Positions 1 through 6,801 of a stretch of DNA of 9,007 nt are shown one piece after another (position 1 is the stretch's first letter; every line of letters begins with the position of its first letter). The position numbers and the translations under genes are program-made. The DNA comes from an uncultured Bacilli bacterium. GTDB taxonomy: Bacteria; Bacillota_I; Bacilli_A; RF39; UBA660. The DNA is taken from positions 1 to 9,007 of the forward strand of contig CAJUHL010000067.1 of assembly GCA_910586425.1 (NCBI GenBank), written 5' to 3'. The notes beneath the pieces were generated by a model. The model was not told where the DNA came from. It ran no database searches and worked only from the letters and a program-made list of their open reading frames with translations.

Positions 1-3
1 CAT
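1..3 (-). CDS. possible start codon of a gene running off the left edge
   Basis: The first three bases read ATG on the minus strand. They are preceded by TAGGTAAA, a weak AGG-type ribosome site about 4 nt away. The next gene after murC may therefore begin here, but only its start codon is inside the window. Nothing can be said about its product, and the call could be chance. Confidence 0.25.
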
Positions 4-23
4 TTTACCTATATCTACACAAG

Positions 24-48
24 AAAAAAAGAAATATTGATTTCTTTT
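24..48 (-). terminator. weak Rho-independent terminator at the end of murC
   Basis: On the minus strand AAAAGAAAT, loop CAAT, ATTTCTTTT forms a 9-bp stem (arms 40-48 and 27-35) that runs straight into a T-rich tract. The upstream arm contains part of the murC stop codon. The stem has only one G-C pair, so it is a weak terminator at best. Its place after the last gene of a long operon favours the call. Confidence 0.4.
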
Positions 49-1345
49 ATGACAAACATTCTATGAATGCATTTTCTAATCTTGATAAATCATTGGGACT
101 CATAAATAAGATTACCTCTCCTTTATGTTTTACAAGACACTCTGCATCTGTCATAGATATAGACTCCCCATGATTCAGTTTTCCGATAATTAATTCAGAA
201 GTAACTTCTTTAAAGTCCTCTTGTTTTTCCCTCGATGGATGAATTTCCATTACATAAGAATAATCTGCATAATTCATTGCACTAGCTAAATCATCGGCAA
301 ATTCCTGTGTCCGCGAAAATGTATGAGGTTGAAAAACCGTTATAATTTTTTTATTTGGATATTTTTGCTTAACAGCCTTAATGGTTGCTTTTACTTCATT
401 TGGATGATGGGCATAATCATCTATTACAATGGTATCTCCAACAATCGTTTCAGAAAATCTTCTCCTAGCCCCTTCAAACGTTTTAAATACCTTTGCAACT
501 TCTTTGGCTTCCAACCGTTCATAGTAGCAAGTTGCAATCACAGCAAGGGCATCCATCAACATATGTTTTCCATATATCGGGAGGTCAAAAAATCCATAAT
601 AATTCCCCTCTACTGCAACCTCAAAACTGGTGCCTGTTTCTTTATACTCTACATTACTAGCAATAATATCATTATCATCATCCAATCCATAAAAGAAAAT
701 AGGTGGATTGACTTCTAACAAATGTGTATAAGGATCATCCCCACAAGCAATCACCATTTTTTCAGCTTTATTGGCATAACTCTGGTAAGCATCTATCACA
801 TCATCAATATCCTTAAAATAATCTACATGATCCATATCAATATTCGTAATAATGGCATATTCAGAGGTATAGGCAAGAAAATGACGACGATATTCACAAG
901 CTTCTAACACAAAATATTCATTGTTAATTCCTGCATATCCTGTTCCATCTCCAATTAAATAATTGGCACCCTTAAGTTCATTGAGCACATGAGCAAGCAT
1001 AGAAGAAGTTGTTGTTTTCCCATGACATCCTGCAACACAAACCGTCTTGAACTTTTGTGTCAAACGGCCCACCATTTCAGAATAGGTATAAATGGAAAGA
1101 TTCAATTCCATTGCGCGTTTTACTTCCATATGATCATCTGTAAAAGAAGCTCCCCGAATAATCTTCATCCCCTCTTTTATATTATTTTCATCAAATGGTA
1201 ACACAGGAATCCCCAGTTCGTGCAACCCCTTTTCAGTAAAAAAGGTCTCCTCTACATCACTTCCTTGTACTTCATATCCCAGTTCATTCATAATTTGCGC
1301 CAGTGCACTCATGCCTGACCCCTTGATTCCAATAAAATGATACAT
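47..1345 (-). CDS. murC: UDP-N-acetylmuramate--L-alanine ligase (MurC)
   Basis: A cytoplasmic Mur ligase that uses ATP to join L-alanine to UDP-MurNAc, the first amino-acid addition in peptidoglycan stem-peptide synthesis. At 432 aa the length is normal. Seen in the protein: N-terminal nucleotide-binding GIKGSGMSALA (6-16), the ATP P-loop AGCHGKTTT (105-113), TNIDMDHVDYF (167-177), GARRRF (292-297) and the C-terminal DDYAHHPNE (309-317) followed by FQPHTFSRT (338-346). Together these separate MurC from MurD/E/F. Small departures from the usual pattern are Cys in the P-loop (GCHGK where GTHGK is common) and SPND near residue 416 where GAGD is common. The ATG has an AGGAGG site (1353-1358) that overlaps the stop of the tadC-like gene, which places murC as the last gene of the tad operon rather than in a division/cell-wall cluster. 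Confidence 0.97.
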   Translation of the reverse strand: MYHFIGIKGSGMSALAQIMNELGYEVQGSDVEETFFTEKGLHELGIPVLPFDENNIKEGMKIIRGASFTDDHMEVKRAMELNLSIYTYSEMVGRLTQKFKTVCVAGCHGKTTTSSMLAHVLNELKGANYLIGDGTGYAGINNEYFVLEACEYRRHFLAYTSEYAIITNIDMDHVDYFKDIDDVIDAYQSYANKAEKMVIACGDDPYTHLLEVNPPIFFYGLDDDNDIIASNVEYKETGTSFEVAVEGNYYGFFDLPIYGKHMLMDALAVIATCYYERLEAKEVAKVFKTFEGARRRFSETIVGDTIVIDDYAHHPNEVKATIKAVKQKYPNKKIITVFQPHTFSRTQEFADDLASAMNYADYSYVMEIHPSREKQEDFKEVTSELIIGKLNHGESISMTDAECLVKHKGEVILFMSPNDLSRLENAFIECLS

Positions 1346-1352
1346 ACTTATT

Positions 1353-1358
1353 CCTCCT
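1353..1358 (-). promoter_or_regulatory. murC ribosome binding site overlapping the tadC stop codon
   Basis: AGGAGG on the minus strand lies 7 nt before the murC ATG. It shares two bases with the TAG stop of the tadC-like gene (1357-1359). This arrangement suggests co-transcription and translational coupling. I see no promoter in the 11-nt gap. Confidence 0.8.
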
Positions 1359-2055
1359 ATGATAAAAATTGAATCACAAATGGCCCCAATATCAATAATA
1401 AAATCAATGGTACAATAAACAAAACAGAAATAATACTAATTTTATTTGGTATTTTTGCCATTTCGCCTTTAATTGCTAAAATTTGCTTATCGCGTAAAAA
1501 ATCAATTTGATGATACATCGTATCAATAATACTATTTCCAAATACACTCGTTTGGGTAATATTCAAAATAATATTATTGATTGTTTCTGATGGAATTCTT
1601 TGTTTCATATGTTCCAAAGCTTCCATAAGTGACTTTCCAAATTTAATTTCAAATAATGTTTTTTTAAACTCACTTGCAATTTCTGAATCAACATTAAACA
1701 CTGTAATTTCAAGAGCATTCTCTAAATTTCGACCCGATTCTAATGTCAATGTCAAAATTTCAAAAAAGTAAAGTGCCTCACGGTCTAACTTACGAATCCT
1801 CGCCTTAATTGGTTTTGTCAATGTAATATAACCAAATAAATAATAATAAACAATTGTAAGTAATGGTGCGAACAAATATCCAGATTTCATCAAATAAAGA
1901 ATGAGACAAAAAACGAAAATAGAAGTCAAAAAACGAATATTCATATAAGTAACCGCATCATACTTTGTCTGATTACCCAATAACAATAGCTGTGTTTCTA
2001 CTTTTGCAATGTCTTTTTCAGAATATATCTTGCGGGTCAAATTTTGATGTTTCAT
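1357..2055 (-). CDS. tadC: TadC-like type II secretion F-domain membrane protein of the Flp pilus
   Basis: An inner-membrane platform protein thought to pair with TadB and transmit the motion of the TadA ATPase to pilin extraction and assembly. At 232 aa it is short, with one T2SSF domain. Predicted membrane segments lie near residues 41-57, 61-78 and 206-229. The cytoplasmic helical T2SSF core (about 93-200) carries the LTLESGRNLENALE motif (103-116), characteristic of TadB/TadC proteins, and a second KSLMEALEHM (141-150). The start has an AAGGAT ribosome site inside the end of tadB, and the gap to the tadB stop is only 4 nt. The T2SSF call is firm; TadC rather than TadB rests on gene order and the single short domain. 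Confidence 0.88.
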   Translation of the reverse strand: MKHQNLTRKIYSEKDIAKVETQLLLLGNQTKYDAVTYMNIRFLTSIFVFCLILYLMKSGYLFAPLLTIVYYYLFGYITLTKPIKARIRKLDREALYFFEILTLTLESGRNLENALEITVFNVDSEIASEFKKTLFEIKFGKSLMEALEHMKQRIPSETINNIILNITQTSVFGNSIIDTMYHQIDFLRDKQILAIKGEMAKIPNKISIISVLFIVPLILLLILGPFVIQFLS

Positions 2056-2059
2056 TCGC

Positions 2060-3586
2060 TCACATCCTTACTTTCATAATTTTCCGTACTACAAATATAT
2101 AACAAATATAAATAGTCAATATCATTCCACATAGAATGAGTCCAATTGGGGTAGATACCAGTGGAACAAAATAAGATGGATTGATAAAACTAATAAACAA
2201 AATAAACATTGGTGGCACAATAAATAATACATAAACAATAATTTTAGAACTTCCTGTTAAAGAAGCAAGTTCAAGTTTTAATTTTTTCTTATTGAATAAA
2301 GATTTTTCAATAGATGAAAATACTTGAATAATATTTCCACCTGTTCTATTTAAAATAGATAAAGATGCTGTTAAATAAGTAACCTCTTCTAATTGAATAC
2401 GTTCTGCAAAACGTCTAAATGTCTCTTCGATGGAAAGTCCAAACGACAATTCCAAACTCATTTTTTTAAACTCTTCTGCAATGGGTCCTTCCAGTTCTTT
2501 GGTGACCAAATCAACAGCCTGTACAATACTTCTTCCAGACTTAAACGCATTGTTCATAATCATAATTGCCTGTAACAAATCATTTTCTAGTGTATTTCTA
2601 TAAATTTTATATTTAGAAAAATATAACAAATCTGGTAAGAAAAAACCAAAGAGAAAAGGAATCAACAATTCATAGGACGCAAATATATGATATTGAATCG
2701 CCATTGAAATAATAGCAATAAAAATAAAGCCAATTCCACAAATCCATTTCGTCGCAACCGCATCCATTCCCGATTGATAAAATGGACGATAAAGAGGAAT
2801 ATATTTTTCATAACGCCTACTATATTTTCTTAAAAAAGAAGATTTTTCCAATATTTTAGCAAATTTCTGATTCCATTTTTGACACGCTTTGGTAAATGTT
2901 TCAAAAACAGAAACAGAGTGATTTCGTACTCCTTGAATACTATATTTCGAAATACGATGTTCTAACCTTATACTTTTTTGATAACGATATATTCTATACC
3001 CAATCAATCCAACAAGAAATAACAAGCCAATTTGAATTCCAAGTAAAGAAGTCCGTTGATTCGCAACAAGCTGTAATGTAACAGTCTTACTGGTAGTATT
3101 GCCTGCACGATCTGTTACAGTATATATCAACTCATGATTTCCTATTTTAGTCAAATCCAATTCTGATGCATTAGAAGTAATTTGATTTTGTAAATCTCCA
3201 TCTTGTACATCATATGCAATAACGTACTGATTGAAATCAATGGTTGTATTTTTGGTAGGTTGCTCTATTTGAAGTAAACTACCATTACTATTATCTTTCA
3301 TTCGAATGATAGGAGCATCCATATCAATATGGTAAAGACCACTCTCAACTGTTTCTGTTTTTCTTCCTTGATAAATTGTCAAAACAATTTGGTACTCTCC
3401 TGTTTCCTGAAAATAAAACATTGTGGTTTTGGCACCTGCCACCATATTGGTTTCATATACTTCACCATCTTTGATGATTTCATAAGTATAACGTGTCGTA
3501 GAAGATGATGGTGTATAAGAAATCTCCAACTCTTGATTGATAGCTTCAATTTGTTCATATAAAGAAAAACCGTTCTGTTCCTGCAT
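2060..3586 (-). CDS. tadB: TadB-like T2SSF membrane protein with an extra N-terminal Ig-like region
   Basis: A platform protein of the Flp pilus, at 508 aa far longer than a usual TadB (about 300). Residues 300-508 look like TadB: membrane segments about 282-300 and 306-323, a cytoplasmic T2SSF core with NAFKSGRSIVQAVD (346-359) and SFGLSIEETFRRFAER (381-396), then segments about 449-467 and 477-499. Residues 1-175 are beta-rich and have two Ig-like units. The first is about 20-88, ending ETGEYQIVLTIYQ. The second is about 90-172, with DAPII, AYDVQDGDL and KIGNHELIYTVTDRAGN, which matches the DUF5011/HYR-like Ig family. A further membrane segment (182-197) is followed by many Arg/Lys, so the Ig part should face outside. 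There is no signal peptide. The start is nevertheless well supported by AGAGGTGA 7 nt before the ATG and by the tadA stop just upstream. The fusion is the odd feature here. Confidence 0.9.
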   Translation of the reverse strand: MQEQNGFSLYEQIEAINQELEISYTPSSSTTRYTYEIIKDGEVYETNMVAGAKTTMFYFQETGEYQIVLTIYQGRKTETVESGLYHIDMDAPIIRMKDNSNGSLLQIEQPTKNTTIDFNQYVIAYDVQDGDLQNQITSNASELDLTKIGNHELIYTVTDRAGNTTSKTVTLQLVANQRTSLLGIQIGLLFLVGLIGYRIYRYQKSIRLEHRISKYSIQGVRNHSVSVFETFTKACQKWNQKFAKILEKSSFLRKYSRRYEKYIPLYRPFYQSGMDAVATKWICGIGFIFIAIISMAIQYHIFASYELLIPFLFGFFLPDLLYFSKYKIYRNTLENDLLQAIMIMNNAFKSGRSIVQAVDLVTKELEGPIAEEFKKMSLELSFGLSIEETFRRFAERIQLEEVTYLTASLSILNRTGGNIIQVFSSIEKSLFNKKKLKLELASLTGSSKIIVYVLFIVPPMFILFISFINPSYFVPLVSTPIGLILCGMILTIYICYIFVVRKIMKVRM

Positions 3587-3608
3587 TATGAAATCACCTC
3601 TTTTCTAA

Positions 3609-4928
3609 TCATTCAAAGATATCTTTTAATGTATCGATTCCTCGACTAACCATTTTTTCATATACTTGTGGAACATAATCGTGCAATAAAAATTCACCAA
3701 TTACTTCCCCATTATCCAAAAGCCCTGTTTGTGTAAAAGAGAAAATTTCTTTTACCGAAATAGCATCCTGATGAAATCCTACCACTTCACAAATACTGGT
3801 AACCTTACGTTTCCCATCAGAAAGTCTTTGAATATGTACCACAATATCAATCGCATTTTCAATATATTCACGAATGGCCTTTACTGGAATTTCCATACCC
3901 GCCATCAAAATCATTGTTTCCAAACGATTCAAAGCATCCACAGGAGAATTGGCATGCATAGTTGTCAAACTTCCATTATGTCCCGTATTCATTGCCTGTA
4001 ACATATCAAACGCTTCTTTTCCACGCACCTCACCTACAATAATACGATCAGGTCGCATACGAAGAGAATTCAAAACCAAATCGCGAATGGTAACTTCGCC
4101 TTGTCCTTCATAATTGGTTAATCTTGTTTCTAATGAAATGACATGTTCTTGTTCTAACTTCAATTCTGCAGCATCCTCTATGGTAATAATACGTTCTTGT
4201 TTTCCAATGAAAGAAGATAATACATTCAATAATGTTGTTTTTCCACCACCAGTTCCTCCACAAATGATGATATTCAGTTTAGCTTGTACACAAGCTTCCA
4301 AAAAACGCGCCATATATGGTGTAAGTGCCCCACTTCTTAAAAAATCATCAATATTGGCAAGTTCTTCTTTGAACTTACGAATGGTAAGAACTGGTCCTTT
4401 TAAAGAAAGTGGTGGAATAACAGCATTCAAACGAGATCCATCTTCTAATCTAGCATCTACCATAGGGTTTGATGTATCAATCGTTCTTCCCAATGGCTGA
4501 ATCATTCTTTGAATGGTGCGAATAATATGGTCATCATTGATGAATGAAATACTATCATCTTTCACCACATGTCCATCTAATTCAATATAAATTTCGTTGG
4601 TTCCATTCACCATAATTTCTGTAATTTGCTTATCATCCAAAAGCTCTGTCAAAGGTCCATACCCACTGATTTCGTTATCAATCAAATTATAAATATAACT
4701 ACGTTCCACATTGCTTAAATCATATCCTTCAATGGTTTTGTCAATTTCTCGTTTGACAAATTCATCCATAGTTCCTGTTGAAGTAATGTTATGATCAATC
4801 AAATTTTGAATAATTTTATTACGTAATTCTTCTAGTAAATTTTTATTAGGAAATGCATCATAATCCTTGACCTCTTGCAGATTCGGATTTTCCACTTTAA
4901 TATCAAATTCTTCTGTAAATTTTTTCAC
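3609..4928 (-). CDS. tadA: TadA/CpaF-type pilus assembly ATPase
   Basis: A cytoplasmic hexameric secretion ATPase of the GspE/VirB11 superfamily that powers Flp pilus assembly. It has 439 aa, the usual CpaF length. Seen in order: a conserved N-terminal region with ISGYGPLTELLDD (87-99) and EIMVNG (104-109), Walker A GGTGGGKTT (224-232), the Asp box TIEDAAEL (249-256), Walker B RIIVGEVRG (295-303) with catalytic Glu300, and the His box TMHANS (323-328). All catalytic residues are present. The start is GTG, followed by a Lys-Lys-Phe N-terminus, with TAGGTG 5 nt upstream; no better ATG is near. It lies 19 nt after tadZ and 22 nt before tadB, in the standard Z-A-B-C order. Confidence 0.96.
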   Translation of the reverse strand: MKKFTEEFDIKVENPNLQEVKDYDAFPNKNLLEELRNKIIQNLIDHNITSTGTMDEFVKREIDKTIEGYDLSNVERSYIYNLIDNEISGYGPLTELLDDKQITEIMVNGTNEIYIELDGHVVKDDSISFINDDHIIRTIQRMIQPLGRTIDTSNPMVDARLEDGSRLNAVIPPLSLKGPVLTIRKFKEELANIDDFLRSGALTPYMARFLEACVQAKLNIIICGGTGGGKTTLLNVLSSFIGKQERIITIEDAAELKLEQEHVISLETRLTNYEGQGEVTIRDLVLNSLRMRPDRIIVGEVRGKEAFDMLQAMNTGHNGSLTTMHANSPVDALNRLETMILMAGMEIPVKAIREYIENAIDIVVHIQRLSDGKRKVTSICEVVGFHQDAISVKEIFSFTQTGLLDNGEVIGEFLLHDYVPQVYEKMVSRGIDTLKDIFE

Positions 4929-4947
4929 TTTTGCACCTACTTTTCTA

Positions 4948-5712
4948 TTATTTTTTCGGTTCCTTTAAAATAGATTGCAACATCTTTTCAAAATGAGTGA
5001 TGCCCTTTTTATGTTTTTTTCGAATATGTGGATCCAATGTTAAAATTTTACCATCCAATACATATTTATCAATGTTTTTTATATAAAAGGAATTAGGAAT
5101 GGTATAGTCAATATTATCCTTTATGATATTTTTGATATCATAAAAAGAAAAATAATCTTTTTGACGGTCACTTGCTTCATTCAAAACAATTTTATAATTT
5201 TTTTTATCCATATCTTGATAAATAGATACCATCGTACGCATATTTTTTAAATCAACAGGATCATTTGTAATAATATATAAAATTTGATCACTATAATCTA
5301 AATTCACTAAATTTAGGTCACTTAAATTATGACTGGTATCCACCAAAATCGCATCATATTTTAATTTTGCTTTCGCATAAATTACCTGCAGATACTTACT
5401 ACTTACCTTCCCTGCTGTTCTTGGATCCTTTGGAGCAGGAATGACATCAATATACTCATCATATGCAGTAATGTAATCCTCTAAATTATGAAAACGATTG
5501 TTATTCAAATCATCCATCAATTGAAACAAATCATGATCTGCTTGAATGTTCAAAGAAAGTGCGATTCCTCCAGAATACAAATCCAAATCAATTATTAGAA
5601 TTTTCATTTTACGCATTTTTAAAATACCTGCCAAATTGAGTACAGTTGTTGTTTTTCCTGTTCCACCTTTTACAGAAGTAACAGTAATTACTTTTGCTTG
5701 CCTTACAGACAT
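4948..5712 (-). CDS. tadZ: TadZ/CpaE-type MinD/ParA-family ATPase
   Basis: A P-loop ATPase of the MinD/ParA class. Members in tad loci (CpaE/TadZ) place the pilus machine in the cell. The 254 aa contain the deviant Walker A KGGTGKTTT (15-23) with both lysines, Walker A' IIDLDLYSGG (40-49) and Walker B AILVDTSHNLSDL (121-133). The N-terminal receiver-like domain of many CpaE proteins is missing; the ATPase starts at once, as in MinD. No amphipathic C-terminal helix of the MinD type is obvious, although the tail is very basic (KKHKKG near 233-238). The start is firm: AAAGGAGTGATACC precedes the ATG, and the ribosome site overlaps the stop of the tadG-like gene 4 nt away. Its place before tadA favours TadZ over a chromosome-partition ParA. 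Confidence 0.88.
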   Translation of the reverse strand: MSVRQAKVITVTSVKGGTGKTTTVLNLAGILKMRKMKILIIDLDLYSGGIALSLNIQADHDLFQLMDDLNNNRFHNLEDYITAYDEYIDVIPAPKDPRTAGKVSSKYLQVIYAKAKLKYDAILVDTSHNLSDLNLVNLDYSDQILYIITNDPVDLKNMRTMVSIYQDMDKKNYKIVLNEASDRQKDYFSFYDIKNIIKDNIDYTIPNSFYIKNIDKYVLDGKILTLDPHIRKKHKKGITHFEKMLQSILKEPKK

Positions 5713-5716
5713 GGTA

Positions 5717-6091
5717 TCACTCCTTTATGATTTTCTTATTTTCAGAAATACTTTTTTTTATGGTAATTTCAGATTCATTTGTAGAATATAAAAACGGAAA
5801 AAGAAGGTTGACTTTTTGAGTCACTAAAATCGTAAGATTTTCTGTATCATCAATTTCTAAATGTTTCACTGTTTTCAAATTGAGTAGTAAAAATTGGTAA
5901 AGATCTTGCTTCAATGTCACATCATCTTTATGTTCCAGCCCATATTCTAATGCATCAGTTACAACATAGTCTATTTTTCGCTTTTGTACATGCAAATTTC
6001 CAATATCCACTAAAAATCCCAGCACAAGTAATAAAACAGGAAGTAACAAAACAAACAAAACCAATGTTTGTCCTCTATGGTTCAGTTGCAT
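5717..6091 (-). CDS. TadG/TadE-like minor pseudopilin (Tad-domain protein)
   Basis: A 124-aa protein with an N-terminal class III signal: HRGQTLVLFVLLLPVLLLVLG (5-25), one membrane helix, then about 95 soluble residues. The helix continues into VDIGNLHVQKRKIDYVVTDAL, which resembles the Tad domain (PF13400) at the start of TadG. Predicted prepilin-peptidase cleavage follows Gly7. The position equal to Glu5 of mature pilins is Leu12, which is normal for TadG-type but not TadE-type proteins. It lacks the long von Willebrand region of full TadG. The start codon lies inside the upstream tadE-like gene (17-nt overlap, different frame), behind an AAAGG about 12 nt away, so translational coupling is likely. 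The family is fairly sure; the exact role is not. Confidence 0.75.
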   Translation of the reverse strand: MQLNHRGQTLVLFVLLLPVLLLVLGFLVDIGNLHVQKRKIDYVVTDALEYGLEHKDDVTLKQDLYQFLLLNLKTVKHLEIDDTENLTILVTQKVNLLFPFLYSTNESEITIKKSISENKKIIKE

Positions 6092-6422
6092 TTAATATCG
6101 TCAGCCTTTCTTTCACTACATAAGGACTTTTTAAGACTTGATTGAGTCCAGGAGTGATGATGTTTATTTCTTTTGAAAGCACAATTGTTGTATATCTTTG
6201 TGTAAAATCATAAGAGATAGACAGTTTATTTTCGTTCAAATACCTATTCATTTCTTGTTCCTGACTTGTATCATGTAACTCTTTTACAACATCCAAATGA
6301 TTTTGCAAGCGATACTTTTCATAAATAATGGTTCCAAAATCAATACAAGCAAATACCAATAACAAGAAAACAGGTAAAATCAACACAAATTCGACGAGTG
6401 CTTGCCCACTTGTTTTTCTCAT
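6075..6422 (-). CDS. tadE: TadE-like minor pseudopilin
   Basis: A 115-aa protein that starts MRKTSGQALVEFVLILPVF, a textbook TadE N-terminus. The prepilin-peptidase site follows Gly6, mature Glu5 is present (Glu11), and a single membrane helix covers about 8-30. The remaining 85 residues would be outside the membrane. TadE proteins are minor pilins needed for Flp pilus formation. The frame is open up to 6470, but I reject that start: it would add a non-signal sequence, has no ribosome site, and lies upstream of the promoter I place at 6450-6478. The ATG at 6420-6422 has AAAGAGG (6432-6438) with 9 nt spacing. The 3' end overlaps the next gene by 17 nt. Confidence 0.88.
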   Translation of the reverse strand: MRKTSGQALVEFVLILPVFLLLVFACIDFGTIIYEKYRLQNHLDVVKELHDTSQEQEMNRYLNENKLSISYDFTQRYTTIVLSKEINIITPGLNQVLKSPYVVKERLTILNATEP

Positions 6423-6449
6423 ATCATCACGCCTCTTTACCTTATACCA

Positions 6450-6478
6450 ATTATAGCAAAAAAAAAACAATTACTCAA
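6450..6478 (-). promoter_or_regulatory. promoter of the tadE-to-murC operon, with a T10 spacer
   Basis: On the minus strand -35 TTGAGT (6473-6478) is followed by exactly 17 nt and -10 TATAAT (6450-6455), with the extended -10 TGC in front. Ten consecutive T residues (A at 6458-6467 on plus) fill the spacer. The start point would be near 6443, giving a leader of about 20 nt to the tadE ATG. This is the only good promoter seen upstream of the assembly genes. Confidence 0.72.
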
Positions 6479-6479
6479 C

Positions 6480-6501
6480 AAAAAACGATACGATGTATCA
6501 T
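6480..6501 (-). terminator. Rho-independent terminator between flp and tadE
   Basis: On the minus strand ATGATAC-ATC-GTATCGT forms a 7-bp stem (one G-T pair) with a 3-nt loop (6485-6501), followed at once by six T. It begins 2 nt past the flp stop codon. The stem is modest, so it may be leaky. It would let the pilin be made in excess over the assembly proteins. Confidence 0.65.
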
Positions 6502-6502
6502 T

Positions 6503-6703
6503 TTATTGATCGACGCATTGTCCTTGTCCAGGTTTGGAACCTTCTACATATACTTTACCGACTAGATTGCATGAGGACTTTGTCATAGAATCCTGTAAAT
6601 AACCACCTAATAATTTTACAACAGTTACAACAACAACGCTAATCACTGCAATAATTAATAAATATTCAACAAGAGCTTGCCCCCTATGATTCCACTTTTT
6701 CAT
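6503..6703 (-). CDS. flp: Flp-type major pilin
   Basis: A 66-aa pilin precursor, and the structural subunit expected for this locus. The leader is short (8 residues, ending HRG). The cleavage site is GQALVEY, with Glu at mature position 5, followed by one hydrophobic helix (about 12-36). The mature protein would have 58 residues. The C-terminal 25 residues are polar and hold two cysteines (45 and 63) that could close a disulfide loop. Cysteines are not usual in short Flp pilins, as far as I know. The start has AGGAGG (6710-6715) 6 nt before the ATG, the strongest site in the window, as fits an abundant protein. The gene has its own promoter and apparent terminator and is separated from tadE by 80 nt. 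Confidence 0.9.
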   Translation of the reverse strand: MKKWNHRGQALVEYLLIIAVISVVVVTVVKLLGGYLQDSMTKSSCNLVGKVYVEGSKPGQGQCVDQ

Positions 6704-6735
6704 AAAATCCCTCCTGCATAATCATCTCTATATCC

Positions 6736-6764
6736 ATATTATACTGTTTTACAGGATTTGTCAA
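6736..6764 (-). promoter_or_regulatory. flp promoter
   Basis: On the minus strand a consensus -35 TTGACA (6759-6764) lies 17 nt before TAATAT (6736-6741), or 15 nt before the overlapping TATAAT (6738-6743). The start point would be near 6730, giving a 27-nt leader to flp. The spacer contains the small palindrome CTGT-TTT-ACAG. The -35 overlaps the -35 of the divergent DUF192 promoter. Confidence 0.75.
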
Positions 6765-6786
6765 ATATTTTTTGGTATGTTATAGT
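6758..6786 (+). promoter_or_regulatory. promoter of the DUF192 gene
   Basis: On the plus strand TTGTCA (6758-6763), 17 nt, then TATAGT (6781-6786) with an extended -10 TG at 6778-6779. The start point would be near 6793, only about 9 nt before the ATG chosen for the gene. The -35 covers the same bases as the flp -35 on the other strand. Confidence 0.6.
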
Positions 6787-6801
6787 AGTTATGGTGATAT
6801 T

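Noticed and set aside
323..718. Plus-strand ORF of 131 codons inside murC
   Set aside because: It lies wholly antisense to murC, which is certain from its motifs. Its translation is low-complexity and resembles no family, and it has no ribosome site. The other plus-strand ORFs within 700-5800 were rejected for the same reason.
4114..4500. Plus-strand ORF of 128 codons inside tadA
   Set aside because: It is antisense to the Walker A to Asp-box region of tadA, whose conserved codons explain the open frame.
2060..4928. TGA read as tryptophan (mycoplasma code)
   Set aside because: TGA ends tadA, tadB and tadZ just ahead of the next ribosome sites, and tryptophan is encoded by TGG.
6423..6470. 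16-residue N-terminal extension of the tadE-like gene
   Set aside because: It would place charged and aromatic residues ahead of a normal prepilin leader, has no ribosome site, and lies within the promoter spacer.
6744..6758. Small palindrome CTGT-TTT-ACAG in the flp promoter spacer as an operator
   Set aside because: Four-base arms in A+T-rich DNA are too weak to call alone.
6772..6801. TTG start and 10 extra residues for the DUF192 protein
   Set aside because: It overlaps the proposed -10 and would not be transcribed. The ATG at 6802 fits the family better.
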